From assembly GCA_029266455.1 (NCBI GenBank), contig JAQSWV010000005.1, positions 1 through 64,000 of the forward strand: a stretch of 64,000 nt of DNA, read 5' to 3'. The notes below the pieces were generated by a model. The model saw nothing but the letters and a program-made list of their open reading frames with translations, was not told where the DNA came from and did not search any database. Source of the DNA: Nocardioidaceae bacterium. GTDB taxonomy: Bacteria; Actinomycetota; Actinomycetes; Propionibacteriales; Nocardioidaceae. Positions 63,249 to 64,000 of this stretch are shown here, piece after piece (position 1 is the first letter of the stretch; every line of letters begins with the position of its first letter). The position numbers and the translations under genes were made by a program.

Positions 63249-64000
63249 GCGGCCCGCACCGCGTCGATCCGGCCGCGGGTCTCACCGAGGGCGAGACGTC
63301 CGCCGAGCGACCCGGGCGCGGAGGCGGTGAGCACCACCTCGTCGCCGTCCACGAGCCAGCCGCGGGCCGAGCCGTCAGGGAGGGTGAGCGGGCGGGTCCC
63401 GCCCAAGGTCAGCTCGAGCAGGCACCCGCGCCGGTCGGGCTCGGGTCCGGACACGGTGCCGGAGGCGAAGACGTCACCGGTGCGCAGCGGGGCTCCGCCG
63501 CTGGTGAGGTGGGCGAGCATCTGCGCGGGCGCCCAGTAGGTCGAGGCGTACGGCACCCGGGCCAGAGTCTCCCCGTTCACCGCGATCTCGATGTCGATGT
63601 CCAGCCCCGCGGGGTCGTCGACGCGCAGGTGTGCTGCGGGGGCCGGGTCCTGGCCGGGCAGGGGCACCCACGCCGCCGCGAGCGCGTCCAGCGGAGTCAC
63701 CCACGCCGCGACCGTGGTCGCGAATGCCTTGCCGAGGAACGGTCCGAGCGGAGCGGACTCGTAGCGCTGGATGTCGCGGGCCGACCAGTCGTTGAGCAGC
63801 TGGACCCCGAACACGTGGTCGCCGAAGGCGGCGGTGCTCACGCGGCTCGCGGGTTCGGTGGGCACGCCGACGGCGAAGGCCAGCTCCGCCTCGAAGTCGA
63901 GCTGCTGTGTCGCCGCGTACGTGAGGACGTCGGCGTCGGGGCCGGCGGACGCCCCGGTGCGCTCCGGCCGCAGCCCGCGGGGCCTGTGCACCGGTGCGCC
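63242..64000 (-). CDS. Fumarylacetoacetase, C-terminal part (gene continues past the right edge)
   Basis: About 253 residues of the C-terminal catalytic domain are present; the 5' end is outside. It cleaves fumarylacetoacetate to fumarate and acetoacetate, the last step of tyrosine breakdown. Seen: GAPVHRPRGLRPE, LDFEAELAFAVG, the QLLNDWSARDIQRYESAPLGPFLGKAF segment with metal ligands and substrate Lys, and FASGTVSGPEPDRRGCLLELT. The divalent metal site (Glu, Asp) is kept. Its stop overlaps that of the convergent M1 gene. Confidence 0.92.
   Translation of the reverse strand, partial: GAPVHRPRGLRPERTGASAGPDADVLTYAATQQLDFEAELAFAVGVPTEPASRVSTAAFGDHVFGVQLLNDWSARDIQRYESAPLGPFLGKAFATTVAAWVTPLDALAAAWVPLPGQDPAPAAHLRVDDPAGLDIDIEIAVNGETLARVPYASTYWAPAQMLAHLTSGGAPLRTGDVFASGTVSGPEPDRRGCLLELTLGGTRPLTLPDGSARGWLVDGDEVVLTASAPGSLGGRLALGETRGRIDAVRAAQ

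Overview
High-GC DNA with frequent GTG starts, coupled or very short intergenic gaps and several apparently leaderless genes. Together with the chromosomal neighbourhood prfB / ftsE / ftsX / M23 peptidase / smpB / ssrA, a DUF222-HNH gene, a DUF3039 gene and an AfsR/SARP regulator, this points to an actinobacterial chromosome, most likely Nocardioides or a close Nocardioidaceae relative. That assignment is inference from gene content and style; no database search was run.

Layout. 0-9.6 kb: the 5' end of a secreted-protein gene at the left edge, a broken TadE-like remnant, a secreted nidogen-like protein, a small operon (zinc-ribbon protein, CPBP membrane protease, MMPL exporter) whose ribosome-binding site lies in a perfect dyad, a 990-residue AfsR/SARP-type regulator and a secreted propeller-like protein. 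9.7-22.3 kb: prfB, then about 9.8 kb of metabolic, transport and regulatory genes (MFS exporter, aldehyde dehydrogenase, amidase, asnB, a HipA-like kinase coupled to DUF3037, and a TetR-controlled ABC exporter with twin operators), then ftsE-ftsX. 22.3-29.0 kb: a decayed integrated element between ftsX and the M23 gene. It holds a frameshifted tyrosine integrase, two tiny coupled genes, iteron-like repeats, a secreted M43 protease, an HK97-type capsid gene shattered by at least seven frame changes, and an IS481 copy with a broken catalytic domain. A 10-bp direct repeat (GGATCCGGAC) sits at both outer borders.

29.0-33.1 kb: M23 hydrolase (probable FtsEX partner), smpB, a DUF222/HNH gene and ssrA (tmRNA, tag AKAERTNFALAA), the trans-translation pair. 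33-46.3 kb: GGDEF-EAL protein, a Vms1/Rv2629-like factor, TrpB2 plus a ring-cleaving dioxygenase, a two-component system, hemerythrin-like protein, isoaspartyl methyltransferase, YjbQ, and a MoxR-like ATPase/VWA pair. 46.3-54.3 kb: sugar dehydrogenase-like protein, FabG-like reductase, an NlpC/P60 hydrolase behind a c-di-AMP (ydaO) riboswitch, malic enzyme, YqgE/AlgH, DUF3039, a second M43 protease and an MFS transporter.

54.3-59.8 kb holds the most unusual unit: a tightly packed operon of ECF-type sigma factor, a 155-residue companion, a subtilisin without a visible secretion signal, and a TPR-CHAT (caspase/separase-like) protease with intact His/Cys. Two proteases of different clans under one sigma factor suggest an intracellular proteolytic signalling or conflict system. 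59.9-64 kb: tyrosine catabolism, with an Lrp-type regulator divergent from hppD over a short dyad, an M1 aminopeptidase, and a fumarylacetoacetase gene running off the right edge.
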